A stretch of 64,000 bases of DNA from positions 62,001-126,000 of the forward strand of contig JAPKZQ010000003.1 in assembly GCA_026393675.1 (NCBI GenBank), read 5' to 3'. The DNA is from Acidobacteriota bacterium. Its GTDB lineage: Bacteria > Acidobacteriota > Vicinamibacteria > Vicinamibacterales > JAKQTR01. Both the position numbers and the translations under genes were made by a program. Of this stretch, positions 32,590 to 43,086 are shown one piece after another. The notes below the pieces were generated by a model. That model had not been told where the DNA came from. It made no database searches and saw only the letters and a list, made by a program, of their open reading frames with translations. Positions within the stretch are counted from its first letter, which is position 1. Each line of letters starts with the position of its first letter.

Positions 32590-33503
32590 TGCTTTCGGAT
32601 CGCATGCGCACGGTGGTGGATCTGGCCCGGCCGTTCACGTTGATCGCGCCGGCCCTCGGCTTCGTGTCGGCGGCGGCCACGGCGATTGGCGCGCAACCGC
32701 GTGAGACGTGGAGTTGGTGGCTCGTGTTGCCGCCCGTCCTTGGCGCGATCATGGCGGCGGTCCTCAACATCGCATCAAACGGCCTCAACCAGATCTTCGA
32801 TCTCGAGGTCGACCGCATCAACAAGCCGAAGCGGCCGTTGCCAAGTGGACGGATGGGATTAGGTGAAGCGTGGGGCATCACGTTCACGGGTTTCGCGATC
32901 GCGTTCGTGCTGGCGTGGTTCGTGGCTCCGGGCGGCCGGCACGAGTGCTTCTGGATGGTCCTGGCAGCCGCCGTCATCACGACGCTCTACTCGGTGCCCC
33001 CGTTCCGCACGAAGCGGCTGGGCATCTGGGCCAATGTGACGATTGCGATCCCTCGCGGCGTCCTGCTGAAGGTGGCGGGCTGGTCGTCGGTGAAGAGCGC
33101 TGCCGGGCTCGAGCCATGGTACCTGGGCGCGATTTTCGGTCTGTTCCTGCTTGGCGCGACCACTACGAAGGATTTCGCCGACATGGAAGGCGACGCGCGG
33201 GGCGGATGCCGGACGCTGCCCATTCAGTATGGCGTGGCGCGGGCGGCGTGGATGATCTCACCGTCGTTCGTGCTGCCGTTCCTCATGATCCCGCTAGGCG
33301 TGTGGCTGCGCATCCTCACCGGCAACCCCTTGCTGCTGCAGGGGCTGGGTGTGGTGATGACGGCGTACGGTCTGTATGTCTGCTACCTGATGCTGCGCCG
33401 GCCCGACACGCTCGCCATCGAGGAGAACCACGTGTCGTGGGCACACATGTACCGCATGATGTTCGTGGCCCAAATCGGCTTCGCGCTGGCGTACCTGCTG
33501 TAG
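32589..33503 (+). CDS. UbiA-family prenyltransferase
   Basis: 304 residues with about eight membrane helices. The first aspartate-rich motif is NGLNQIFDLEVDRINKPKRP, the second DFADMEGD, both needed to bind Mg and a prenyl diphosphate. The pattern fits homogentisate/chlorophyll-type and archaeal DGGGP-type UbiA enzymes as well as quinone ones; the acceptor is unknown. TGATG overlap with the VTE5-VTE6-like fusion gene suggests the upstream protein supplies the prenyl diphosphate. Longer open frame to 31824 is out-of-family sequence inside the upstream gene. Confidence 0.88.
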   Translation: MLSDRMRTVVDLARPFTLIAPALGFVSAAATAIGAQPRETWSWWLVLPPVLGAIMAAVLNIASNGLNQIFDLEVDRINKPKRPLPSGRMGLGEAWGITFTGFAIAFVLAWFVAPGGRHECFWMVLAAAVITTLYSVPPFRTKRLGIWANVTIAIPRGVLLKVAGWSSVKSAAGLEPWYLGAIFGLFLLGATTTKDFADMEGDARGGCRTLPIQYGVARAAWMISPSFVLPFLMIPLGVWLRILTGNPLLLQGLGVVMTAYGLYVCYLMLRRPDTLAIEENHVSWAHMYRMMFVAQIGFALAYLL

Positions 33504-33510
33504 CCGATCG

Positions 33511-33538
33511 TCGGGTCTGAAGACCCGGCTTCCTTCTA
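33511..33538 (+). terminator. Probable terminator between ubiA-like gene and htpX
   Basis: CGGGTC/GACCCG (33512-33527) with a TGAA loop followed by a pyrimidine-rich TTCCTTCT tract, at the convergent end of two transcripts. It could serve both strands. Confidence 0.5.
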
Positions 33539-34372
33539 GGCCTGGCCGAGCAGCGCGCGGATGCGCGATTCGGTTGGCGGATGTGTGCTGAAAATGGACA
33601 TCAACCCCGACACGGTGAACGGCTTGATGATGAACATGTGCGCCGTGGCCGCATTGGCATCGAGCGGGATCCGCTTCGACGCAACTTCCAGTTTCTTGAG
33701 CGCGTCCACCAGGCCGTAGGGCGAGCCGGCAATCGCGGCCCCGCCGGCGTCCGCTTCGTACTCGCGCGACCGCGAGATGGCCGACTGGATGAGGATGGCC
33801 GCCAGCGGCGCGAGGATGATCGTCGCCAACAGGGCAATGGGGTTCGATCCTTCGCGATCGTCGCTCCGGCCTCCTCCGAAAAACGCCGCCCAGCGCGCCA
33901 TGTTCGCGATCATCATGATGGCGGCGGCGAGCGTCGCCGCAATCGAGCTGATCAGAATGTCGCGGTGCTTGACGTGCGACAGCTCGTGGCCGATGACACC
34001 TTCCAGTTCGCGATCGTCCAGGATGCGCAGGATGCCCTCGGTGGCCGCCACGGCCGCATGCGACGGGTCGCGCCCGGTTGCGAACGCGTTTGGCGATGGG
34101 TCCGGAATCACGTACACCTTCGGCATCGGCAGATTCGCGCGCTGCGCCAACCGCGCCACCGTCTGATAGAGCCGGTGTTCGGGCCCGACCGGCTGCGCGT
34201 TGTACATGCGCAGAACGATTTTGTCGGAGAACCAGTACGAGCCGAAGTTCATGACGACGGCGAAACCAAACGCGATGACCATGCCGTTCGCCCCGCCGAG
34301 GCTCTGACCTATCACCATCAACACACCGCTCAGAAGTCCCAACAGGAGTGTCGTTTTGACTGTGTTTCCCAT
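33536..34372 (-). CDS. htpX: Membrane zinc metalloprotease HtpX (M48)
   Basis: 278 residues: two N-terminal membrane helices, the zinc motif HELSH (129-133), two further helices (ISSIAATLAAAIMMIANMA and LLATIILAPLAAILIQ) and the third zinc ligand in SREYEADAGGAA. HtpX degrades misfolded membrane proteins and is often stress-induced. The ATG at 34372 starts the hydrophobic helix; the open frame to 34543 adds low-complexity residues without family support. The gene converges with the prenyltransferase gene. Confidence 0.93.
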   Translation of the reverse strand: MGNTVKTTLLLGLLSGVLMVIGQSLGGANGMVIAFGFAVVMNFGSYWFSDKIVLRMYNAQPVGPEHRLYQTVARLAQRANLPMPKVYVIPDPSPNAFATGRDPSHAAVAATEGILRILDDRELEGVIGHELSHVKHRDILISSIAATLAAAIMMIANMARWAAFFGGGRSDDREGSNPIALLATIILAPLAAILIQSAISRSREYEADAGGAAIAGSPYGLVDALKKLEVASKRIPLDANAATAHMFIIKPFTVSGLMSIFSTHPPTESRIRALLGQA

Positions 34373-34404
34373 GTTCTTTTCCGTATGAAGACCGCTGAAC
34401 ACCC

Positions 34405-34500
34405 AGTTTAGCCCGGGTTGTCGATGGAGGCCTTCGACAACCCGCCCTCCGGGCTTCGACTCCGGCCCTGATGGTCCGCCTCCGCTCAGGGCAGGCGCGA
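34405..34500. repeat. Short palindromic repeats near the M20 gene end
   Basis: GTTGTCGATGG...CCTTCGACAACCCGCCCTCC and a CTTCGACTCCGGCCCTGA segment, related to the repeat between arsR and arsM. Confidence 0.45.
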
Positions 34501-35628
34501 CAGGATTCGCTCGATCAAACCGGCAATGAGCGCCGCGCGCCACGGCACCTCGGGGATATCCACGTGCTCATCAAACCCGTGCGCACCCGCGCCGATGGCG
34601 CCGAGCCCATCTATTGTTGGGACGTTCAAAGCCGCCGTGAGGTTTCCGTCGGAGCCGCCGCCGGTGGAACCTTCGCCAAGTGTTCGCCCAAGGTTCGCCG
34701 CCACCTCCTGCGCCTGGCGAAAGAGCGCCTCGACCGCCGGCGTGCGTTCGAACGGCGGCCGGTCGATGCCGCCCGTCACGCTGATCGCGGCTCCCGGGAT
34801 CTGCGGCCGGAGCGCCTGCATCGCACGAGTCACCCGGTCGGCGTCGTCCGGGGTCGCCGCGCGCACGTCGATGATGGCCTCGGCCTCCGCCGGAATCACG
34901 TTGCCGCGCGTGCCGCCCCGCACGATGCCGACGCTGAGCGTGGTTCCGCGGGCGGGATCCTGCAGCGACTCGATAGCGAGAATCTGTCGGGCCAGCTCGC
35001 GGATCGCGCTGACACCGCGCTCGGGCTCTATCCCTGCGTGGGCCGGCTTGCCCGTGACGCGCAGGTGGAACTCGCCGCAGCCCTTGCGCGCGGTCTTGAG
35101 TGCGCCGCCCGGGAGCGGCGGTTCGAGGACGAGCACGGCTTCGCTCCGACGCGCCTCGTCTTCGATGATACTCCGCGACGTGGCGCTGCCGGTTTCCTCG
35201 TCGCTCGTCAGGAGCAGCATCACACGACCAGGCAGCCCCGACGCCGAATCCTGCAGCGCGCGGATCGCGAGCATTGCGAGTACGATCCCGGCCTTCATGT
35301 CGAAGACACCCGGACCGAAGAGCATGTCGCCCTCGCGCCGCAGCGGCCGCCGTTCCAGCTCGCCCACGGGCCAGACCGTGTCGATATGCCCCATCACCAG
35401 CACCTGACGTCGGCCGGACCCGAACTCGGCCAGCAGGTGGTCACCCGCGGTCTCGCCCGGCAGCACGCCGACACTGCCGCCGAGTTGGCGGAGCAACCGG
35501 GCCACTTCCCTGCCGCACGCGTCGACAGCCGCCTTGTCGCCGCTCGGCGATTCGAGGCACACGAGCGCCTCAATCGTCTCCACCGCCCACGGCAGTGCCG
35601 CTTCACAGAACGCCAGGTGAGTCCTCAT
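34486..35628 (-). CDS. M20-family metallopeptidase (glutamate carboxypeptidase-like)
   Basis: 380 residues. The zinc ligands are visible in VMGHIDTVWP (His-Asp), FDMKAGI (bridging Asp), LTSDEETGS (catalytic Glu followed by Glu) and a final His in GAHGFDEHV. The dimerisation domain lies in the middle. The layout matches carboxypeptidase G2 and ArgE/DapE relatives; no signal peptide, so cytoplasmic. The substrate is not predictable from sequence. Divergent from the secreted protein gene at 35659 with only 30 bases between the starts. Confidence 0.88.
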   Translation of the reverse strand: MRTHLAFCEAALPWAVETIEALVCLESPSGDKAAVDACGREVARLLRQLGGSVGVLPGETAGDHLLAEFGSGRRQVLVMGHIDTVWPVGELERRPLRREGDMLFGPGVFDMKAGIVLAMLAIRALQDSASGLPGRVMLLLTSDEETGSATSRSIIEDEARRSEAVLVLEPPLPGGALKTARKGCGEFHLRVTGKPAHAGIEPERGVSAIRELARQILAIESLQDPARGTTLSVGIVRGGTRGNVIPAEAEAIIDVRAATPDDADRVTRAMQALRPQIPGAAISVTGGIDRPPFERTPAVEALFRQAQEVAANLGRTLGEGSTGGGSDGNLTAALNVPTIDGLGAIGAGAHGFDEHVDIPEVPWRAALIAGLIERILSRLP

Positions 35629-35646
35629 GAGGTATGTCGCAACCTA

Positions 35647-35652
35647 TATAAT
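35647..35652 (+). promoter_or_regulatory. TATAAT -10 element, leaderless arrangement
   Basis: A perfect TATAAT ends six bases before the ATG at 35659 in the 30-base divergent gap. There is no Shine-Dalgarno, so the transcript is predicted to begin at or next to the start codon. Confidence 0.6.
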
Positions 35653-35658
35653 GACTCC

Positions 35659-36270
35659 ATGTTCCGCCTTCAGTACGTGAGCGGCGTTCTGGCGTGTGCA
35701 GCGATTCTTGGGCTGGCCGCGCAGGCCCAGGCTCAGCCGCCCGTGGCCAAGCCGCAGCCGCCGCCACCTGTGGCGGGGACCACGCAGCCGCAGCAGCCGA
35801 CCCCAGCCAAGCCCGTTGCGCCCGTGGCCAAGCCGCAGCCGCCGCTGGCGACACAGCCGAAGATCCAGCCGCCAACCGACACGGCCACTGAAGCGCCGCC
35901 GACCGATGCACAACTCGGCGTGCGAGTCTATCCTGGCGCCAGGTTCATCGGATCATACGACGCGGGGCGCGGGCAGCGCTTCTACCTGTTCGGCACACTG
36001 CAGCCGTTCGCCGAGATGGTGGCGTTCTACAAGAACGAACTCAAAGACAAGGGCGAGCTTGTGTTCGACGTGCCGCCAACGCACATGTTCGACGTCGGCA
36101 AGTTCCGCGAAGAGACGATGGCGTTTCCGCCCAGCGTGACGATCAAGGACTACACGTGGGGCGGCTCGCCGGGCTATGCGAACCCCAAGCCTGGCACAAC
36201 GCCGACCGCGTTCCCGACGGTGATCCAGATCGTGGCGCCGCCAGCCGCGCCCGCCGGTCCAATCCGGTAA
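35659..36270 (+). CDS. Secreted protein with Pro/Lys/Gln-rich linker
   Basis: 203 residues. Signal peptide (VLACAAILGLAAQAQA), then about 60 residues of repeats on PVAKPQPPP and PATPAKPVAP type, likely extended and possibly cell-wall or membrane spanning, and a globular C-terminal domain (GVRVYPGARFIGSYDAGRGQ, FYLFGTLQPFAEMVAFYKNE) with no family that I recognise. The frame is open far upstream to 34471, antisense to the M20 gene, but the signal peptide and the TATAAT six bases before ATG 35659 fix the start. Confidence 0.75.
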   Translation: MFRLQYVSGVLACAAILGLAAQAQAQPPVAKPQPPPPVAGTTQPQQPTPAKPVAPVAKPQPPLATQPKIQPPTDTATEAPPTDAQLGVRVYPGARFIGSYDAGRGQRFYLFGTLQPFAEMVAFYKNELKDKGELVFDVPPTHMFDVGKFREETMAFPPSVTIKDYTWGGSPGYANPKPGTTPTAFPTVIQIVAPPAAPAGPIR

Positions 36271-36293
36271 CCCGCCCGCTAGCGCCCTCGCTT

Positions 36294-38087
<1,794 letters not shown>

Positions 38088-38129
38088 TCAACCTGGAACC
38101 TGGATGTGATGGAGAACGGGCAAGGCGGG

Positions 38130-38215
38130 ATGCCGCGCTCCCTCCGCCGGTCTCAACCGGTTCAGGTTCCAAGGGTGTATCTCAATCCCAGCAGGGATAC
38201 CCCTGACGGCTCTGG
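38130..38215 (-). promoter_or_regulatory. TPP (THI-box) riboswitch of thiC
   Basis: On the minus strand the conserved elements occur in order: CAGGGGT, a small stem CCCTGCTGGG, TTGAGATACACCCTTG, GAACCTGAACCGG and CCGGCGGAGGGA. These match the TPP aptamer (CUGAGA and ACCUGA cores). It is about 95 bases before the thiC start; a GCCGG/CCGGC hairpin near 38053-38072 may form part of the expression platform. A TATAGT at 38225-38220 (minus) may be the -10. Confidence 0.92.
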
Positions 38216-38305
38216 GGCCACTATAGCATGCGCGGGATTCGCTGCCCTTGGGACGCCGAAGCTGCCGCAGGCAGCGAAGGCGCCTTCGGCTACGGCGTGG
38301 CAAGC

Positions 38306-38337
38306 GGGGGTCGGGATTCGGGGTTAGGGATTGGGGG
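38306..38337 (+). repeat. G-quadruplex-type repeat at the res 3' end
   Basis: Five G tracts (GGGGG-TC-GGG-ATTC-GGGG-TTA-GGG-ATT-GGGGG) with loops of 2-4 bases. It overlaps the last codons and stop of res, whose C-terminal residues LTPNP are encoded by it, so the repeat has replaced or extended the original gene end. Confidence 0.7.
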
Positions 38338-41300
38338 TCAGCATCTCATCCAACGTGGTCCGCACGTGCTGAAGCGATCGCACCTGGCGATACACCCACC
38401 GACCGTAACGGCCGTCCGCATTCACCGCCGACACCCATCTCGCGGCAGAAGCGGCCTTCACGTCGGCAAGCTCATCGAACCCTTTCGTCTCCAGAATCAA
38501 GTAGACCACCGGATTGGATTTCAGCCTGACGATAAAGTCGGGCTGGTAGTCGTGAGTCTGACCATTGTGCAGGTAGGGAATCGCAAACCCGAGACCCGCG
38601 TTTTTGACGAACGCCTCGACCGAAGGATAAGTGTCGAGCGCGTACGCGGCGGACTGCTCCCACATCTTCGTGTCCGCCACGACGCAGTTGACGTGGCTTC
38701 TGACTACCTCGCGCACGTCCTTGGTGGTCCAGTAGTCCACCTCTGAGGTCGATCCCGGTCCGCGGCTCGTCTCGAAGCGCGGCACTTCAGGCGCCTCGCC
38801 GTGGGCTGCGTCGGGCCGGATGGCTTCGACCAATCGCTCGATGGCCCACCCGTAGTACGGCGACAGGAACAGGTCCACCCGCTCGGCGGGCTTCACGGGA
38901 ATGACCTTTTCATCGACGAATCGCTGAGCGATCCGGGCCAACTGCGGAAACAGCACATGCGTGGGAGCCGCAGCCTGCCCGCTCCCCACGTAGTCGCGCG
39001 TCAGGTCCGCCGCGAGCTCGAAGGCGAGTTCCTGCAGCCGCCGCCCGCGCCGGTAGGGATTGAGCGTGACGTCCTCGAGGCGCCCGGGACCCATGAGTGA
39101 AGGCCGGCCTGTATTGGTCGGCAACGCGGCCTTCATCTGGACTTCCGGCGGGATCTTCGTCGGGTCGAGCCAGAGTGGCGGCACCTCGTCCCAGTTGACG
39201 CACACCCGGTTACGGATGGCCTGCCGGTAACCTTCGACGCGGGGGAACGTGATCTCGAGGGAGGCGCGCGCCGGAAGTGCGTAGATGTGCCGACGCTTCG
39301 TTTGTTGATCCGGCCCTCCAGCTCCGCTGGCCTTGAATGGGATCACCTGGAACGGCACGCCAAAGACCTTGGCCACTTCCTCGGTCATCAGTTCCCTGCC
39401 GTTCACCTCTCGGACTTCGTAGCTGCGGCGGCGCAGGCCGCGGCCGACAACCTGCTCGGACAGGAGTTGCGACATGAACGGCCGCAGCCCCACGATGTGC
39501 GTGACGGTGCTGCAGTCCCAGCCCTCGGTCAGCATGCCCACCGACACGATGCATCGCACATCGCGGCCCGGAGGATGCAGCATCTCGCCCGGTCTCTGGC
39601 GGGCCAGTTCCTCGAAACCCTCCGGGTAGATCGGATTCCCCTGGCGGTCTTTCGGCCACGCCGTCTTGCCCACGGTGTCAAGCATGAACCGCATCCACTG
39701 GACATCGTCCGATTTCGCCCGACCCGAATCGGTCTCGTGCACCACGCGGGAATCGACGCGGATGGTGTTGACGCGGCCGTCGGTGTTCAAGAAACCCGGA
39801 ATGCCCGCCGGCGGCACACCCATCGGGGGTCGATTCTCGCCCAGCCATTCGTGGACGACCTTCGCGATCGCCGTGTTCTTGCAGACGAGAATGAACACAG
39901 GGGGCCTGTGATCCTCTTTGGACTGCGCCCACTCCGCCCGCAGGTCTTCCCAGAGCCCGCCCAGCATCGAGATGGGCGTGTTCGCCCACTTCAGGATTGC
40001 CTCAGGCTTGGCGGAGCCCTTGCGCCCGCCGCGCTCGGCCGGCGTCAGCCGCGGCAGGATCCATCGCCAGATGTTCAGATACCCCGGGATTTCCTGACCG
40101 GTTGTGTCCCGCACCGCCAACTGCGGAATCTTGACGAGGCCAGATTCGATGGCATCAGTCAGCGAAAAGTCGCTCACCACCCACGGGAACGGCCGATTCG
40201 CGTCCACGCCGACGCGCCCGAGATAGTACGGCGTCGCTGACAGATCCACGGCGAAGTTGATGCCCCGGAGCTTGTGGATGCGGTCGAGCCCCTCCACCCA
40301 CACGGTGGCCTCTTTGTAGAACGCCTCGGCCTCTTCCTCTTCTCCGTAGAGATCCAACTCGCCGGGATCCGGCTCCTCTTTGCGGATCCGGTACGCGTGG
40401 TGCGCCTCATCATTGAACACCAGGATGTTCTGCTTGCCTCCGACCTCGCGCCCGAGAACCCGGTTCACCAGGGCTGTGTCGCTCTCGACGTACCGCTCCG
40501 CTTCCACGTAGACGCGCGTGAGGCTGCCATCGTTGCCGCGCTCTTCATCGAGCACCTCCAGCAACCCCGCGTTCACCTGGCGCGTGTACTCCTCAAGCGT
40601 GAGGTAGCGCCGTCCCCTGGCGACAGTCGACTTGTCACCGATCGAAATGAACTCCCGGAGCCGCTTCCGGACACCCGCTTTCAGGACTTTCGCGCTGACG
40701 CCGCCGGTCTGAATCCCCTGGGGCTCGAACACGTGCCAGTTGGTGACGAGTACACGCCCTTTCGTCAGATCCGCCATCAGGTGGGGCGGCACCAGGTCGC
40801 GCGTCCGATAGAGGCTGGCCTCTCCGCGCTGCGGGTCGATCTCGCCGAGCCGGCTCCGGATCGTGACGTTCGGGCACACCACGAGCACGACGTCCGAGAA
40901 GCGCCCATCGGCGTGCTCGTGGACCTTGTTCAGAATGCTCCAGGCGGCGAGCATCCCCATCACCGTCGTCTTCCCTGCTCCCGTCGCCATCTTGCACGCG
41001 TAGCGGCGAAACGCCCGGTGCCCGAACTCCTCTTTCTGGCGATCGCTCGGCTCGTCGTACGGGATCTCCAGCCCGTGGAGATAATCGCGCCGGGCCTCCG
41101 TGAGAAAGACAATCGTCTCGGCCGCCTCGAGCTGGGCAAAGAACAGGCGGTGCTCGCGCCCTTCCCGACGCCAGTACTGCAACAACTCCAGCGTCGTCCC
41201 GGTCGACCCAATCCAGCCGTCGGCGCGCCACTGCTTCACGCGGGCGCGAACGAGGGTGACCGTCTTCAGTTCAATGGCGAGCCCTGTGGCTGGTCGGCCA

Positions 41301-41452
41301 TCGTCGCTCGCGCCCGGCGGCGTGTAGTAATAGACGGACGGACGGCGACCCGCCCGGCGTTCGGGAGGCTCGCCCTCAGCAAGGTACCAGTGCTCAGGCG
41401 GCTCCTCGTATGGGCTGCTGATGATCGGTTCCGGAACTTCGAAGTCGGTCAT
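38324..41452 (-). CDS. res: Type III-like restriction enzyme Res subunit (SF2 helicase with nuclease motif)
   Basis: 1042 residues. The SF2 translocase has Walker A in MATGAGKTTVMG (near residue 155), a DEAH-type box in VFNDEAHHAY and motif VI in SEQVVGRGLRRR. The C-terminal DYQPDFIVRLKSNP followed by YLILETKG gives the PD...ExK nuclease signature of Type III Res proteins. With Mod it would cut DNA that lacks methylation at its recognition site, after ATP-driven movement. It is the last gene of a mod - ATPase - res operon, overlapping the ATPase gene by four bases (ATGA). The 3' end contains a G-rich repeat. Confidence 0.88.
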   Translation of the reverse strand: MTDFEVPEPIISSPYEEPPEHWYLAEGEPPERRAGRRPSVYYYTPPGASDDGRPATGLAIELKTVTLVRARVKQWRADGWIGSTGTTLELLQYWRREGREHRLFFAQLEAAETIVFLTEARRDYLHGLEIPYDEPSDRQKEEFGHRAFRRYACKMATGAGKTTVMGMLAAWSILNKVHEHADGRFSDVVLVVCPNVTIRSRLGEIDPQRGEASLYRTRDLVPPHLMADLTKGRVLVTNWHVFEPQGIQTGGVSAKVLKAGVRKRLREFISIGDKSTVARGRRYLTLEEYTRQVNAGLLEVLDEERGNDGSLTRVYVEAERYVESDTALVNRVLGREVGGKQNILVFNDEAHHAYRIRKEEPDPGELDLYGEEEEAEAFYKEATVWVEGLDRIHKLRGINFAVDLSATPYYLGRVGVDANRPFPWVVSDFSLTDAIESGLVKIPQLAVRDTTGQEIPGYLNIWRWILPRLTPAERGGRKGSAKPEAILKWANTPISMLGGLWEDLRAEWAQSKEDHRPPVFILVCKNTAIAKVVHEWLGENRPPMGVPPAGIPGFLNTDGRVNTIRVDSRVVHETDSGRAKSDDVQWMRFMLDTVGKTAWPKDRQGNPIYPEGFEELARQRPGEMLHPPGRDVRCIVSVGMLTEGWDCSTVTHIVGLRPFMSQLLSEQVVGRGLRRRSYEVREVNGRELMTEEVAKVFGVPFQVIPFKASGAGGPDQQTKRRHIYALPARASLEITFPRVEGYRQAIRNRVCVNWDEVPPLWLDPTKIPPEVQMKAALPTNTGRPSLMGPGRLEDVTLNPYRRGRRLQELAFELAADLTRDYVGSGQAAAPTHVLFPQLARIAQRFVDEKVIPVKPAERVDLFLSPYYGWAIERLVEAIRPDAAHGEAPEVPRFETSRGPGSTSEVDYWTTKDVREVVRSHVNCVVADTKMWEQSAAYALDTYPSVEAFVKNAGLGFAIPYLHNGQTHDYQPDFIVRLKSNPVVYLILETKGFDELADVKAASAARWVSAVNADGRYGRWVYRQVRSLQHVRTTLDEMLTPNP

Positions 41453-43086
41453 GCCTGAAAGGCTGCGACGATGGCGTCGAGCTTCTCCGTGATTTCCGGG
41501 TGGATCTCGTCCGGCAGCATTCCGCCGGCAATCTCGTGGTATCGCGAGTACGGCAGGTTGGGCAACCCCGCCGCATTCAGCGTTGGCGGCAGGATGTCCT
41601 TCCTGGCCTTGGTCGTCACAAGATAGGGGTGCTCGTCGAGGGGGCGAGCCACTATTGCCGGAGGCAATTCACTGTTGAGGTACTCCATCATCGCGGCCAC
41701 GTGCGGCGCGGCCGCGCCCTCTCCGACCATGCGTGTGACGAAGCGGGCGAGCGCGGCGGGATGTACCAGGTAGCTCTCGATCTCGTATCGCCGCCAGCGC
41801 GCGCGCTGAAACCCGCGGCCGCTGATCGTGCTGCCCTGGATCCCGGGATGACTGTCGCCGTCCACCAGTTCCAGCGCCGGAATCTCCCTGACCAGGCACA
41901 ACGCGTCGTAGTGTTCCCGAGCCTTAACGCCGGGGCCGCCACCAGCCGTATCGGCCACGGTCGGCTTCCAGAAGAGCCGCGTCGTCAGCAGATCGAGTGC
42001 CGGGTGATGCAGGACCCGCGCGAACGCGCGCAGGATCTCGAGGTCGGTGTGGCCTTCGAGGTAGAGAATGCCCGGCGCTTGCATCGCTCTCATGATGTCG
42101 TCGTTTGAGAGCACCCTGAGCGACGCGATGAGCGTCTGGCGCTCGGCGTTGTCGGCGAGCATCACCGGCCTGTCCAGCAACACGCACACTTCCCGGGGAT
42201 CCGCCGCGTTGATGATGACCTCGGAGTGGGTGGCCACGATCAGTTGCGCGCCTGTCCTGACGGCGGCCTGGCGAAGCTCTCCGAAGATGGCGTCTTGCAG
42301 AAACACATGCAGGTGGGCATCTGGTTCGTCGAGCAGGAGCACCGAACCGGGGCGTGTGTTGAGGAGCGCGAGCAGCATCAACACCTGCTGGAATCCGCTG
42401 CCGCCGCTTGCCACGTCGAAGCTCGGCCCGTCGGGGACGTGACGGTATTCGGCAACGATGTGCGCCCCAGTCCCATTCGGCGGCAGCAAGTGGTAGCCGA
42501 ACAGCCTCCCGATCGCGTCCTGCAGATTGTCCCAGGCCGGCTGCGAACCGCTCGCCTGCAGCAACAGGTTTCGAAGCATCTCGCCGGGGCGCGCCTGGCC
42601 CAGCAACTGGTCGAGCTTCGGTCGCTGATAGACCGGCTCGTCCGTGCTCAACCCGGTCATGGGCGGAATGAGCACCGTCGTAACGGCGATCGGCCTCAGG
42701 TGGTCCGGGTCAATTGAACCGGGGCGTACGTACATCTGCTCGCTGCTGTTGGGCTTGAACTCCATCGCGAGCGACCAGTCGTCGGTCTGGAGCGTGATGC
42801 GGACATCGCGGAGGTACTCGCGGTTGCGCCACAGAAGATCGAACGACCTCAGCGGCACCGCCGAAAACGCCTGCCGTGCGATGGGCGCCTTGGTGTAGGC
42901 CCCGCCGTGGCGCTGGAAATCGTTCAGCTCCCTCCATCGCTGCAGCGCCAGGTTCCACGCCGCAATCGCCTGGAGCACCGTCGTCTTGCCCGTGTTGTTC
43001 GGGCCGGCCAGAACGATGTGGCCGGGCAGCGCGAACTCGACCCGGTCGAAGCGCTTGAAGCCCTCGATGATGACGCGTCGGATCAT
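41449..43086 (-). CDS. ABC-type AAA ATPase with TOPRIM-like C-terminal domain (OLD/PARIS-like)
   Basis: 545 residues. Residues 1-330 are an SMC/ABC-like ATPase: Walker A GPNNTGKTT (28-36), signature-like SGGSGFQQVL, Walker B VLLLDEPDAHLH and the H-loop IVATHSEV. The remaining 215 residues contain LYLEGHTDLEILR, ELVDGDSHPG and RRYEIESYL, which fit a TOPRIM-like fold (conserved Glu followed by Asp-x-Asp), as in OLD nucleases or DUF4435-type effectors. It lies between mod and res with four-base overlaps on both sides, so the three are made together. Such proteins serve as defence effectors or sensors elsewhere. An active nuclease is inferred, not shown. Confidence 0.75.
   Translation of the reverse strand: MIRRVIIEGFKRFDRVEFALPGHIVLAGPNNTGKTTVLQAIAAWNLALQRWRELNDFQRHGGAYTKAPIARQAFSAVPLRSFDLLWRNREYLRDVRITLQTDDWSLAMEFKPNSSEQMYVRPGSIDPDHLRPIAVTTVLIPPMTGLSTDEPVYQRPKLDQLLGQARPGEMLRNLLLQASGSQPAWDNLQDAIGRLFGYHLLPPNGTGAHIVAEYRHVPDGPSFDVASGGSGFQQVLMLLALLNTRPGSVLLLDEPDAHLHVFLQDAIFGELRQAAVRTGAQLIVATHSEVIINAADPREVCVLLDRPVMLADNAERQTLIASLRVLSNDDIMRAMQAPGILYLEGHTDLEILRAFARVLHHPALDLLTTRLFWKPTVADTAGGGPGVKAREHYDALCLVREIPALELVDGDSHPGIQGSTISGRGFQRARWRRYEIESYLVHPAALARFVTRMVGEGAAAPHVAAMMEYLNSELPPAIVARPLDEHPYLVTTKARKDILPPTLNAAGLPNLPYSRYHEIAGGMLPDEIHPEITEKLDAIVAAFQA

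Noticed and set aside
34471-35658. 5' extension of the secreted-protein frame antisense to the M20 gene
   Set aside because: Signal peptide and promoter place the start at 35659.
39287-41458. + strand frames of 317 and 394 residues opposite res
   Set aside because: Antisense to the helicase with clear SF2 motifs; no supporting domain or ribosome site.
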